Source: Bacteroidia bacterium (lineage in GTDB: Bacteria; Bacteroidota; Bacteroidia; AKYH767-A; OLB10). Taken from it: a stretch of 27,837 bases of DNA. The notes under the pieces were generated by a model. That model saw nothing but the letters and a program-made list of their open reading frames with translations, did no database searches and was not told the origin of the DNA. Positions 1 to 7,875 of this stretch are shown here, in pieces; positions within the stretch are counted from its first letter, which is position 1; every line of letters begins with the position of its first letter. The position numbers were made by a program, and so were the translations under genes. The DNA is taken from assembly GCA_025450095.1 (NCBI GenBank), contig JANWID010000169.1:1-27837 (forward strand). The letters run 5' to 3'.

Positions 1-1138
1 AACTTACCATGAGCCCCGATTTCGGGAGATGGAAGGATCGTATTTCACCGTAATGATTTGGCTTCCCTTCGGTTGCTTCACCTACCAGAACCGCCTTCGT
101 CATCTGACGAAAGTCAAGCACATTGAGAATAGCGGAAGAAAAAGTCCGCCTTCCAATTAACACATATATTATTTTTTCTCCTCTTAACTTTTTAATTTCT
201 GATAAACGACTGATCAGGTTTGTTCCCTGTAGCGACGAACCGCCTGAATTAAATCGCATATCAAAAATCAGTTTCCGGATGGGATTCTGTTCGATGGTTT
301 TCATCACTGTTTTCTGAAATTCGGTAAACGATGGAAGACTATCTGCTGCAGATCCCTTACGAAACAATTGTTCCAGGTCGCGGCTCCAGCATTGATTGTA
401 AATAATAAAATAAACACTATCCTCCGGAAAATATTTTTCAGTAAATAGTTTTTGTGAATGTTGCAAGTGAAATGGAATGATATCTGTCGGAACTTTAACA
501 AGGTTTTTTACAATTTCAGCTCTCGATATTGTTAATTGCATTATATTATCACTGGTGTCGGCAAGGGAGAAATTGGCAGTAGCGCCATTGCATATATGAA
601 AATATTTAAGAACGTCCCAGGATGGAATCATTTTCGGGATGTTGTTTTTTACGGAGGCACGGTTATCCACCGTGATCAGCGTCTTTAAACTGTCCACTAT
701 ATCGTTAATCGGAAAATTATTAATGCTGATAATTTTTTTTTCTAGTGCTTGTTTGTATTCCTCTGAAGTCTGGAGAATAAAAATTCCATCATGGAACCAA
801 TAGAGTTGTAATGGCATTTTACCTGTACTGTCAGTGTACGCCCACCATTGGATACTGGTATGTGAATCGCCGAAGCCGGAAATGATTTGTTGCAGACGCA
901 AGGCAATATCAACATCGGGCATCCGCGGTAGTCCTTCCCGCAACTCCTGCAGTTCCGCCTGGAATACCTCCTTGCTTTTAACAGAATAAAGATTGATATG
1001 TCTTTTGGGAAGTTCAGTTTCAAGATAACTGATATCCTGGTTCCAGTTATCGATTCTGCTGACCTGACTCCTTGCTGTAAAAAAAGAAACGCCGGAAAAA
1101 AGTGCTAACAACCAACACTTAATTCCCGGCAGGTTCAT
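1..1138 (-). CDS. Secreted S41-like (tail-specific protease fold) protein, C-terminus cut off by the window edge
   Basis: The frame is open from an ATG at 1138 to the window edge, giving 379 residues with no stop seen. Residues 1-25 form a signal peptide ending near TARSQ, so the protein is exported. Features matching family S41 are GDSHT (90-94), where the N-terminal part of the catalytic core usually has a DGHT-like motif, FDMRFNSGGS (292-301), equivalent to the DLRGNPGG loop, and GRRTFSSAILN (329-339), the position of the nucleophilic serine (S334 or S335). VLVGEATEGKP (350-360) is the following conserved strand and loop. No PDZ domain is recognisable, as in several Bacteroidetes S41 proteins. 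The gene begins 13 bases after the stop of the cytochrome gene on the same strand, so the two are probably co-transcribed. The catalytic lysine seems not to be in its classical spacing, so peptidase activity is uncertain while the fold assignment is fairly firm. Confidence 0.82.
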   Translation of the reverse strand, partial: MNLPGIKCWLLALFSGVSFFTARSQVSRIDNWNQDISYLETELPKRHINLYSVKSKEVFQAELQELREGLPRMPDVDIALRLQQIISGFGDSHTSIQWWAYTDSTGKMPLQLYWFHDGIFILQTSEEYKQALEKKIISINNFPINDIVDSLKTLITVDNRASVKNNIPKMIPSWDVLKYFHICNGATANFSLADTSDNIMQLTISRAEIVKNLVKVPTDIIPFHLQHSQKLFTEKYFPEDSVYFIIYNQCWSRDLEQLFRKGSAADSLPSFTEFQKTVMKTIEQNPIRKLIFDMRFNSGGSSLQGTNLISRLSEIKKLRGEKIIYVLIGRRTFSSAILNVLDFRQMTKAVLVGEATEGKPNHYGEIRSFHLPKSGLMVS

Positions 1139-1151
1139 TTCGGTAAATAAA

Positions 1152-2111
1152 TCAGACTCCCCGGTCCAGCTTATTGTGAATTTTCGGAACGGTTTTCAGG
1201 TATGCAAAAATTGCTTTCACTTCATCATCAGTAAGATTAACAAAAGGCATCATGGGTTGACGTAATGCAGGACCTTTCGGAACCATTCCATATTTAACTG
1301 CTTTGATAAACTCTTCTTCGGTCCATTTTCCCAGACCCGTTTCTTCATCCATAGTAAGATTCCTGGAAAGTATCTTAGCCCCGGAAGCAGTTCCAATCGG
1401 ATTGCCTCCGCCAAAAAAGCCAGCCGTTTTTTCGGGTTCGAGCATATTTAATTTTTCAAATGATTCCGAATGACAGGCATAACATTCGAGCTGGTATAAA
1501 GCCAGGTATTTCCCCCATTCCAATTGGTTGGTTGTATCCGGGTTTGGTATAGGTGCTTTGGGGTATTCAAAGGGTTTGAAAGCCACAAAACAAAGAAACT
1601 TAGTCAGGAAAGACGGGTCTGATTCCGGAAGTTCTTCCTTCGAGGCCTGCATTTCAGGGCGATCACTGCGCAGGTAAGAAATGATCGAATAAATGTCTTC
1701 ATCTGAAATGTGAATTAGTTTGGGCATATAAGGTGGAACATACTGACCTGTATTGGGATGAATACCGGTACGTATAAAATAAATCAGCTCGCTGTCGGTC
1801 CATTTTCCGATACCGATTTCCGGATCATTGGTTATATTTTTTGAATTGATGGTACCAAAATCAGGGATTTCAACCAAATGGATTCCCGTCATCGAATTGC
1901 TCGTCCGGTTAAGATGGCAATTCTGGCAAAGCATGGAAGCTATTTTAGCACCCCTTTCTACCCGTTCGGGAGTATATGTAATTGTTGCAACCGGGGGAAC
2001 ATTGGGTTCAAATTTTGGGATTCCGCGAATGGCGATAAAAGAGGCAAATCCTGCTGCACCCAATCCGGCTATCAGGATCAGGATACCAATGATTTTCAGA
2101 AGCTTTTTCAT
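1152..2111 (-). CDS. Membrane-anchored dihaem cytochrome c
   Basis: The 319-residue protein has an N-terminal hydrophobic segment (about 5-28) that acts as an uncleaved anchor or signal peptide, followed by two class I cytochrome c domains in the periplasm. Haem attachment sites are CQNCH (62-66) and CYACH (210-214). Likely axial methionines lie in YVPPYMP (M129) and RQPMMPF (M287 or M288). Each domain also contains the matching motif IGKWTDSELI / LGKWTEEEFI, so the protein is an internal duplication of about 150 residues. Proteins of this type pass electrons between periplasmic dehydrogenases and terminal oxidases or peroxidases. No oxidase or dehydrogenase gene lies in this window, so its partner is unknown. 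The start is the ATG of MKKLLKI, 20 bases downstream of a good promoter -7 element. Confidence 0.93.
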   Translation of the reverse strand: MKKLLKIIGILILIAGLGAAGFASFIAIRGIPKFEPNVPPVATITYTPERVERGAKIASMLCQNCHLNRTSNSMTGIHLVEIPDFGTINSKNITNDPEIGIGKWTDSELIYFIRTGIHPNTGQYVPPYMPKLIHISDEDIYSIISYLRSDRPEMQASKEELPESDPSFLTKFLCFVAFKPFEYPKAPIPNPDTTNQLEWGKYLALYQLECYACHSESFEKLNMLEPEKTAGFFGGGNPIGTASGAKILSRNLTMDEETGLGKWTEEEFIKAVKYGMVPKGPALRQPMMPFVNLTDDEVKAIFAYLKTVPKIHNKLDRGV

Positions 2112-2130
2112 ATGTTAGTTTTGGTTGAAT

Positions 2131-2163
2131 CAAAAATAGATTTTTAAGTAAAAGCCCTGACAA
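2131..2163 (-). promoter_or_regulatory. Bacteroidetes-type promoter for the cytochrome c gene
   Basis: Read on the minus strand there is TTG (2163-2161), a 22-base spacer and TATTTTTG (2138-2131), which matches the TTG / TAnnTTTG consensus of the Bacteroidetes primary sigma factor. Transcription would begin about 10 bases before the ATG at 2111, so the leader is very short. It is divergent from the helicase promoter at 2235-2267. Confidence 0.6.
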
Positions 2164-2234
2164 TTTCGAAAAAATCATTTTAAATAATTACGAACATGAA
2201 TTTCAACAAAACACTTTAATACCCGTTTGCGTTC

Positions 2235-2267
2235 TTTGCAGGGAACTGAAAATACTCCCTATCTTTG
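2235..2267 (+). promoter_or_regulatory. Bacteroidetes-type promoter for the helicase gene
   Basis: TTTG at 2235-2238, a 21-base spacer and TATCTTTG at 2260-2267 fit the Bacteroidetes -33/-7 consensus. The in-frame TTG at 2265 that could extend the helicase ORF lies inside the -7 element. It is upstream of the expected transcription start and cannot be the start codon, so the ATG at 2283 is used. Confidence 0.65.
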
Positions 2268-2282
2268 CATCCCGATTTGCAT

Positions 2283-3833
2283 ATGACTGACGAAAATTTT
2301 ATTCCAGGCCTGCCGGAATCCCATGATGGAAGGAACGGAAAGCAGCTATACAATTACCAGCACAAGGCCATCGATGAAATATTGAGACGCCTGGAAAATC
2401 ATCCATCGCGGTACAATCTTTTATTCCAGTTACCAACCGGCGGCGGTAAAACGGTAATATTTTCAGAGATCGCCCGGCGTTATGTGCAAACGATGGGGAA
2501 GAAGGTGATGATACTGACGCACCGACTGGAATTGTGTGCGCAGACTTCCCGCATGCTGGATGAATTCGGTGTTTCAAACAAGATTATTGATAGCGCCGTT
2601 AAGGAACTACCGGTTCCAAACGAATACATGTGCTTTGTAGCCATGGTTGAAACACTCAACAACCGGTTGCGCGACAAGATCCTTACCTTGGATAATATCG
2701 GGTTGATGATTGTTGATGAAGCACATTACAATTCATTCGGAAAGCTTTTCAAATTTTATGAAAAGGGTGTGGTGTTGGGAGTCACAGCTACACCATTGAG
2801 CTCGAATATCAATATCCGGATGCGTGATAATTATGATGAGCTAATAGTTGGTGAATCCATTGATTCGTTAATTAAACTGGGTTTCCTGGCGAAAGCTACC
2901 ACGTATCATTATCACGTGGGACTGACTTCGCTTAAGGTTGGCCGGAGTGGTGATTATACGGTTAGCTCTTCAGAACGTATTTATAATAATTACGCCATGC
3001 AGGATAAGCTGCTTGGTGCCTATCGGGAGAAAAGTTTTGGAAAAAAAACGCTGATTTTCAATAATGGTATTGCTACTTCACAGTATGTATATGCTACATT
3101 CCAGGAAGCAGGTTATGATATCAGGCATCTCGATCACACGCATAGCGCCCGGGAACGAAAAGAAATTCTTCAATGGTTTCGCGACAAACCCGATGCTATC
3201 CTGACTTCAGTGAGTATTCTTACCACAGGATTTGACGAACCAACGGTGGAAAGCATTATTCTGAACCGGGCCACCAAATCACTAACGCTTTATTTCCAGA
3301 TGATCGGTCGTGGTTCAAGGATTCTTTCCGGAAAAAAAGACTTTATTGTAATTGACCTGGGTAATAACCTGAACCGTTTTGGTTTGTGGAACGATCCTGT
3401 TGACTGGGCCTCTATTTTCAGAAACCCGGAACTTTACTATGAAGGAATTATCAGTGATGAAGTTATTGAAAACAATTACCGGTATGTTATGCCGGATGAT
3501 CTGTGCAAACTTTTCAAAAAGTCGAAAGAAATACATTTTGATATTGCCACAGCACATAAAACAGCTCTCAGCTCGGGCAATCGTCCTAAGGTTGTGATCG
3601 AAGATTCCATCCGGCAGCATGTGAATATGTGTATCGAAAACAGCAACGGTCTGGAAGAAGCGATCAATCTTTCTAATTTATTAAAGGAAGAAATTGAATA
3701 CAGGGTCCGCGTATATGCACGCTGTCTTAGTAAAACTTCCGAAAGTTATGTGAAGTGGCTCCAGGATGATTACAAGCGGCACCTCAAGGCTGCGCTGATC
3801 CGGGCAAGCAGTCACATGTCACATCAAAACTGA
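2283..3833 (+). CDS. Superfamily 2 DEAH-box helicase (Res/RadD-like)
   Basis: The 516-residue protein carries a full set of SF2 helicase motifs: PTGGGKT (51-57, Walker A), VMILTHRLEL (75-84, motif Ia), VDEAH (144-148, motif II), TATP (168-171, motif III), TLIFNNG (256-262, motif IV), ILTTGFDEP (312-320, motif V) and QMIGRGSR (339-346, motif VI). Together these make two RecA-like domains for ATP-driven unwinding or translocation on nucleic acid in the cytoplasm. The arrangement resembles the Res subunit of restriction enzymes and RadD/YejH-type repair helicases. No nuclease domain, zinc finger or methylase gene accompanies it, so a stand-alone repair or RNA/DNA remodelling helicase is more likely than a restriction subunit. 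The last 130 residues have no motif I recognise. The gene has its own promoter and is convergent with the operon on its right. Confidence 0.93.
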   Translation: MTDENFIPGLPESHDGRNGKQLYNYQHKAIDEILRRLENHPSRYNLLFQLPTGGGKTVIFSEIARRYVQTMGKKVMILTHRLELCAQTSRMLDEFGVSNKIIDSAVKELPVPNEYMCFVAMVETLNNRLRDKILTLDNIGLMIVDEAHYNSFGKLFKFYEKGVVLGVTATPLSSNINIRMRDNYDELIVGESIDSLIKLGFLAKATTYHYHVGLTSLKVGRSGDYTVSSSERIYNNYAMQDKLLGAYREKSFGKKTLIFNNGIATSQYVYATFQEAGYDIRHLDHTHSARERKEILQWFRDKPDAILTSVSILTTGFDEPTVESIILNRATKSLTLYFQMIGRGSRILSGKKDFIVIDLGNNLNRFGLWNDPVDWASIFRNPELYYEGIISDEVIENNYRYVMPDDLCKLFKKSKEIHFDIATAHKTALSSGNRPKVVIEDSIRQHVNMCIENSNGLEEAINLSNLLKEEIEYRVRVYARCLSKTSESYVKWLQDDYKRHLKAALIRASSHMSHQN

Positions 3834-3876
3834 TTGAATTACATTAAAAATAAATTGAATATTGACTAAGTTGATT

Positions 3877-3896
3877 TGAATAAGATTCCTTATTCA
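3877..3896. terminator. AT-rich hairpin between convergent genes
   Basis: TGAATAAG (3877-3884), loop ATTC and CTTATTCA (3889-3896) form a perfect 8-bp stem in the gap between the convergent stops at 3833 and 3977. It could act as a weak bidirectional terminator. The low GC content and lack of a clean U-tract keep confidence low. Nothing else is visible in this 143-base gap. Confidence 0.35.
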
Positions 3897-3976
3897 TTAA
3901 TCAATATGTGTTAAGTGATAATCAATTTCATCTTCATTTTTATATTATTTTATAAATATTCAAGTTGTAAAAATAT

Positions 3977-4438
3977 TTACGGGCCTGAAACAGCTTTGAA
4001 TGGTATGTTAAGATGATACTCCGTTTCAACCGCTTTACCTTTTTTCAGCGCAGGATTCCAGTGCGGCATCAGCAATACAAGCCGAATAGCTTCAGGAACA
4101 AATTCAGGAGCACCAGGCACACCATTTACCGGACTCACATCAGTTATTTTTCCTTTTTTGGTAACGATGAATTTGAGCATCACGATGCCTTCAGGCCTTT
4201 TGCTTTTAAGTGATTCGGGGTAAACTAAATTCCTGCTGATATATGCATTCAGCGAATCCGGTCCTCCTGGGAATTGTGGTGCAACATCATATACAGGTTC
4301 TTTTTGTACGTATGGAAGCGGGTTTTCTTCCTGCGCATAAATATTGTTTGCAATTAATACAAATAAAAAGCAATAGCTTAAAATAGATCTCAAAAATTTC
4401 GCATAACACAGTATAAGTAGATTGTCAGTGACTCTCAT
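3977..4438 (-). CDS. Exported protein with a lone TonB C-terminal domain
   Basis: From the ATG at 4438 the protein has 153 residues. A hydrophobic stretch (about 16-34) ending in NNIYAQ looks like a cleavable signal peptide. The rest is a TonB_C-like domain: PQFPGGPDSLNAYISRNLVYP, then GIVMLKFIVTKKGKITDV and a final strand ending in NIPF, the pattern of many Bacteroidetes TonB-family proteins. There is no Pro-rich spacer and probably no permanent inner-membrane anchor, so it may not transmit energy from ExbB/ExbD as true TonB does. An ATG at 4465 would overlap the upstream gene by 25 bases; the ATG at 4438, two bases after that gene's stop, suits an operon and is preferred. It is the last gene of a four-gene operon. 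Confidence 0.8.
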   Translation of the reverse strand: MRVTDNLLILCYAKFLRSILSYCFLFVLIANNIYAQEENPLPYVQKEPVYDVAPQFPGGPDSLNAYISRNLVYPESLKSKRPEGIVMLKFIVTKKGKITDVSPVNGVPGAPEFVPEAIRLVLLMPHWNPALKKGKAVETEYHLNIPFKAVSGP

Positions 4439-4440
4439 AT

Positions 4441-4923
4441 CTATTTTTTTCGAATTGGTATCCACACCTCTTCCTCAGAAAGCGGATCATTGTGAATGTA
4501 TTTTTCTCCCATTAATTCAAACTGTTCCCGTTGATCAAATTCATAACCTGACTCCGGTAGCCATGTTTGAAAAATATAGCTCATGGTTTCCGGGAATTTT
4601 GCAGGTATCCCTTTATGAAGGAAAACAGCATATAATCCACCATTGATTTTACAAAGTTCAATTCCAGTTGGTAAGTTCATACCATCAGTAACAGCAATAG
4701 CAGCCCATTTTGTGACTGGTGTAGCCGGGTTGAAAGTTTCAAACTTAATATCCGCATCGTACAACTGAACAGAATATAAATCAGAATTTTTGCGGTGTGA
4801 GATTGATTTTACCCGTTGCATAAAATCACGCCACAAGGCAGTGATAAAATCAGAAGTCAGCGGAATTTTTCGTTTCAGTCCCGCAAGTAATGTTGGTGGT
4901 AATATTTCAAGGCGATCAAACAT
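4441..4923 (-). CDS. GyrI-like small-molecule-binding domain protein
   Basis: The 160-residue protein matches the stand-alone GyrI-like / AraC effector-binding family over its full length. It opens with MFDRLEILPPTLLAG, the usual family start, followed by ALWRDFMQRV. Near the end it has GGLYAVFLHKG, YIFQTWLPESGYEFD and SEEEVWIPI, where the final acidic residues normally line the ligand pocket. There is no DNA-binding domain, so it is not itself a regulator. Known relatives bind hydrophobic or cationic small molecules, and some hydrolyse cyclopropanoid toxins. An upstream ATG at 4971 would overlap the GNAT gene and adds residues not typical of the family, so 4923 is chosen. It lies 20 bases after the GNAT stop. 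Confidence 0.88.
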   Translation of the reverse strand: MFDRLEILPPTLLAGLKRKIPLTSDFITALWRDFMQRVKSISHRKNSDLYSVQLYDADIKFETFNPATPVTKWAAIAVTDGMNLPTGIELCKINGGLYAVFLHKGIPAKFPETMSYIFQTWLPESGYEFDQREQFELMGEKYIHNDPLSEEEVWIPIRKK

Positions 4924-4943
4924 AAAATAATTTCTCTGTGAAA

Positions 4944-5399
4944 TTAACCGGGTAATTTTTTCTGCATACAAACGCTGGTCGATACATTTATATATGGACC
5001 ATAATTCTGAATAACGGCGTAACCCGACTTTTGATAAAGTGCAATGGCCTCGGGTTGCTTTTTACCGGTTTCCAGGATACAACCGGAATAACTAAGTTCT
5101 GCAGCCCATTGTTCAAGCTCACTGAGTATAACGGAAGCAATGTTCTTTCTGCGGAAATCAGGTCGCACAAACATCCTTTTTATTTCCACAACACCGGTAT
5201 CAAAATATTTGAATGCTCCACAGCCGGCAGCAATTTCATCAATAAAACAAATGACAACGTTCTTTATATCATCCGACTTATTATACTGAGCAAAAAAAGC
5301 ATGATCATCGCCATCGCGTATTTTCAGGTCGGCATCAAGCATGGCGACCAGCGCACGATAATCGGGATGTGCGGAATCGGTGCGAAGCAGCTTATACAT
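4944..5399 (-). CDS. GNAT family N-acetyltransferase
   Basis: The 151-residue protein has the GNAT fold. EIKRMFVRPDFRRKNIAS (72-89) is motif A, with RRKNIA (83-88) as the pyrophosphate-binding loop for acetyl-CoA. The following helix ILSELEQWA and the strand CILETGKKQPEAIALYQKSGY are also typical. The C-terminal NYGPYINVSTSVCMQKKL is characteristic of a common small cytoplasmic subfamily that acetylates unidentified amines or small molecules. It lies 18 bases downstream of the pseudouridine synthase gene and 20 bases upstream of the GyrI-like gene, so it probably belongs to the same transcript. The substrate cannot be predicted. Confidence 0.92.
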   Translation of the reverse strand: MYKLLRTDSAHPDYRALVAMLDADLKIRDGDDHAFFAQYNKSDDIKNVVICFIDEIAAGCGAFKYFDTGVVEIKRMFVRPDFRRKNIASVILSELEQWAAELSYSGCILETGKKQPEAIALYQKSGYAVIQNYGPYINVSTSVCMQKKLPG

Positions 5400-5417
5400 G
5401 AAAAGTGAAAATAATTT

Positions 5418-7253
5418 TTATTGATTTTTCTTCTTGCCGGTAAGCATTTTCAGCATGTTCACTTCCATCTCCGTAAGGAAACGCCAACGGCCCCGGGGAA
5501 GATCCTTTTTAGTAAGGCCGGCAAATGATACACGATCAAGCTTCAGCACCCTGTAATCCATGGATTCAAAAATCCGGCGAACCACCCTGTTACGGCCTGA
5601 ATGCAATTCCACGCCCACTATATTTTTTGCATCAGGTGTTGCATATTGTATTTCATCAACTGCTGCTAAGCCATCTTCCAATTCTACACCTTCAGTCGCA
5701 CGAATCATATCTTCACGGCCAATATTGCGATCGAGCTCCACCTGGTAAATCTTTGTGATATTACTGCTGGGATGTGTCAGCCTTTTAGTAAGCTCACCAT
5801 CATTCGTAATCAGCAACAGACCTGTGGTATTCCTGTCAAGCCGCCCGACAGGGAACAATCGTTCCTTTCCGGCGTCACTGATAAGGTTCATCACAGTTTT
5901 GCGTTCACCCGGATCATCAGTAGTTGTGATATAGTCTTTTGGTTTGTTGAGAAGCACATACACCAGCTTCTCTGTTTTCAAAGCACGATCATGATATTTC
6001 ACCACATCTCCGGGCATCACTTTCGTACCTAATTCCGTCACGATATTTCCGTTCAGTGAAATTACTCCTGCAGTAATGAGATCATCCGCTTCACGACGTG
6101 AACAAATTCCTGCATTTGCAATGAATTTATTCAGACGTACAGCGCCTGTTTGAGTTTCCTGCCTGCTGTATCCGGTTGTGGAACCTGTTTTTTTTCTGTC
6201 GAATTTTTTAAAATTGTCTTTTCCACTGCGATTCCGTTTTTCATACGGGCTACTGTCGCGTTTACCACGCGTATCGCGGGAACCCCGTGAGTATGTACTT
6301 TTTTCAACTCGATCTCTTTTTTCATAAGGACGACTCTCTCGTTTTTTATCGGAATTTCGAGTAGCGAAATCATTTCCGGGACGTTCACTTTTATCATCGG
6401 AACGATCGTCCCTTTTATCGCGTGTGGAATCAGAACGTCGTTGATACATACTTTTTTCGCCACGATCTCTTTTTTCATAAGGGCGGCTTTCCCGTTTTTC
6501 ATCGGAATTGCGTTGTGTGAAATCACCTCCGGTGCGTGCTGAATTTTCATCGGAACGCTCCTCTCTTTTATCGCGTGTGGAATCAGAACGTCTTTGATAC
6601 GTACTTTTTTCTCCACGACCTCTTTTTTCATAAGGGCGGCTCTCCCGTTTTTCATCGGAATTGCGTTGTGTGAAATCACTTGTGGTACGATCTGAATTTT
6701 CACCGGAACGATCCTCTCTTTTGTCGCGTGTAGAATCAGCACGTCTTTGATAAGTACTTTTTTCACCACGTCCTCTTTTTTCATAAGGACGGCTCTCGCG
6801 TTTATCTTCAGAATTGCGCTGTGTGAAACCGCTTCCGGAACGTTCTGGTTTTTCATCGGAACGATCCTCTCTTCTGCCGCGTGTGGAATCAGATCGTCTT
6901 TGATAAGTACTTTTTTCAGCACGATCTCTTTTTTCATAAGGGCGGGTTTCCCGTTTATCTCTGATATTCTCAGAATTACCTCTTTCCGGGTCGTTGCTCC
7001 GCGATGTTCCGGTTCCATATGAATTCCTCGTATCACCGTCCTTCCGGGGGAAAGCATTACCTTCAGTGTACCGGCGTTTTGCGGATGGTTTATGTTTATC
7101 AATCTCCTTGTCTGGGAAATACTCGCCTTTGCGCTTGCGAAGAGGCGTACCATCGGGTTTAACCCAACCACTTTTCCGTTTCGCTGTCTTGCTTCCGGAT
7201 GTGGATTCCGATTTGTTTCTAGTTCGTCCCTTCGGAGCTCTTTCCCTTGCCAT
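5418..7253 (-). CDS. RsuA/RluB-type 23S/16S rRNA pseudouridine synthase with a long repetitive basic N-terminal extension
   Basis: Residues about 371-607 are a complete pseudouridine synthase of the RsuA/RluB/RluE/RluF family. An S4 RNA-binding domain starts at VRLNKFIANAGICSRREAD, followed by LLNKPKDYITT and the catalytic loop GRLDRNTTGL with the nucleophile D473. The later motif SGRNRVVRRIFESM is also conserved. It isomerises a uridine in rRNA. Residues 1-370 are an extension rich in R, K, S, D and E, with four 51-residue tandem repeats (101-304) and a decayed fifth. It is predicted to be disordered and RNA-binding. Family members are usually 230-300 residues, although Bacteroidetes homologues often have shorter low-complexity tails. 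It is first in the operon with the GNAT, GyrI-like and TonB_C genes and is preceded by its own promoter. Confidence 0.95.
   Translation of the reverse strand: MARERAPKGRTRNKSESTSGSKTAKRKSGWVKPDGTPLRKRKGEYFPDKEIDKHKPSAKRRYTEGNAFPRKDGDTRNSYGTGTSRSNDPERGNSENIRDKRETRPYEKRDRAEKSTYQRRSDSTRGRREDRSDEKPERSGSGFTQRNSEDKRESRPYEKRGRGEKSTYQRRADSTRDKREDRSGENSDRTTSDFTQRNSDEKRESRPYEKRGRGEKSTYQRRSDSTRDKREERSDENSARTGGDFTQRNSDEKRESRPYEKRDRGEKSMYQRRSDSTRDKRDDRSDDKSERPGNDFATRNSDKKRESRPYEKRDRVEKSTYSRGSRDTRGKRDSSPYEKRNRSGKDNFKKFDRKKTGSTTGYSRQETQTGAVRLNKFIANAGICSRREADDLITAGVISLNGNIVTELGTKVMPGDVVKYHDRALKTEKLVYVLLNKPKDYITTTDDPGERKTVMNLISDAGKERLFPVGRLDRNTTGLLLITNDGELTKRLTHPSSNITKIYQVELDRNIGREDMIRATEGVELEDGLAAVDEIQYATPDAKNIVGVELHSGRNRVVRRIFESMDYRVLKLDRVSFAGLTKKDLPRGRWRFLTEMEVNMLKMLTGKKKNQ
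6342..6953 (-). repeat. Four tandem 153-bp coding repeats in the pseudouridine synthase gene
   Basis: Four units of 153 bp (51 codons) run in frame through residues 101-304. Each begins RE(S/T)RPYEKR and ends with TQRNS(D/E)(D/E)K or a close variant. A fifth, degraded unit continues to about base 6264. The units differ by scattered substitutions while keeping length and frame, so copy number may change by recombination without breaking the gene. Confidence 0.95.
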
Positions 7254-7273
7254 TTGTAAAAAATTTAAGGCGG

Positions 7274-7303
7274 TAAAGGTACGAATTTGACCCCGTATTT
7301 CAA
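7274..7303 (-). promoter_or_regulatory. Probable promoter for the pseudouridine synthase operon
   Basis: On the minus strand TTG (7303-7301), a 19-base spacer and TACCTTTA (7281-7274) approach the TTG / TAnnTTTG consensus, with one mismatch at the last base. Transcription would begin near 7267, about 14 bases before the ATG. Confidence 0.45.
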
Positions 7304-7326
7304 TTAAAGCCGGAAGTCCGTACGGT

Positions 7327-7695
7327 TCAGGTGTTCATGAAAGGATAAAAAGCATCGGTAATGTGCTCGATCGTCCATGTATCACCATGAAAAATGACTA
7401 TTACCAGGTCATAACGGACTTCGAGCTCAATATTTTTCAATTCAACATACTTATCAGCTGTTTCATATAATAGTTTCAATTTCTTTTTTCCTACCATATC
7501 ATCTGTTTCGGTATGATAATATACGCTGCGAGTTTTTACTTCAACAATTACCAGGTGACAATCGTGAATTGCAACGATATCCAGTTCTCCTCTATAAAAA
7601 GTCCAGTTGCGATTGAGGATATTATAACCCTTCTTCTTTAAAAAGTTGAACGCGAGATCTTCGCCTTTTTTGCCGATGTCGTTGTGAAAAGCCAA
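7327..7695 (-). CDS. yraN: YraN / UPF0102 family nuclease-fold protein
   Basis: The 122-residue protein has the family landmarks: GKKGEDLAFNFLKKKGYNIL (8-27), RGELDIVA (35-42), and VIVEVKTRS (49-57). These give the E...D...ExK arrangement (E12, D39, E52, K54) of the PD-(D/E)xK nuclease fold related to Holliday junction resolvases. The length is normal for the family. Its biological role is not established in most bacteria. The gene stands alone, with 73 bases to the pseudouridine synthase start on its left and a 180-base gap containing two REP-like palindromes on its right. Confidence 0.93.
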   Translation of the reverse strand: MAFHNDIGKKGEDLAFNFLKKKGYNILNRNWTFYRGELDIVAIHDCHLVIVEVKTRSVYYHTETDDMVGKKKLKLLYETADKYVELKNIELEVRYDLVIVIFHGDTWTIEHITDAFYPFMNT

Positions 7696-7721
7696 GGATG
7701 GTTATTTTTTTGATTATGTAT

Positions 7722-7741
7722 GGACACGATACATCGTGTCC
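7722..7741. repeat. REP-like palindrome (GGACACGAT / ATCGTGTCC)
   Basis: Perfect 9-bp arms around a two-base centre. It has the same outer bases, GGACA...TGTCC, as the palindromes at 7831 and 20310, which marks a dispersed family rather than a gene-specific terminator. No T-tract follows. Confidence 0.75.
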
Positions 7742-7830
7742 TCACGATAAAGATATCACGGAACTTTCTTAATGAGAAGGAAGCTTATCACTTAAACGTT
7801 TATAAACGTTTATATAAAAACATTTCGCAA

Positions 7831-7850
7831 GGACATGCTATAGCATGTCC
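7831..7850. repeat. REP-like palindrome (GGACATGCTA / TAGCATGTCC)
   Basis: A perfect 20-bp palindrome in the same gap as the copy at 7722. Palindromes ending in GGACA/TGTCC are a common extragenic repeat in Bacteroidetes. I infer a REP-type element moved by a RAYT-like transposase, but none is encoded in this window. Confidence 0.75.
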
Positions 7851-7875
7851 CAGCATTATGAAAATGATGATAATC

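Noticed and set aside
2265..2282. In-frame TTG start extending the helicase by six codons
   Set aside because: The TTG lies inside the promoter -7 element TATCTTTG, upstream of the expected transcript start.
6131..7171. A 346-residue open frame on the same strand, overlapping the pseudouridine synthase
   Set aside because: It is a frame-shifted reading of the 153-bp repeats, which keep a second frame open because their length is a multiple of three; it has no family features.
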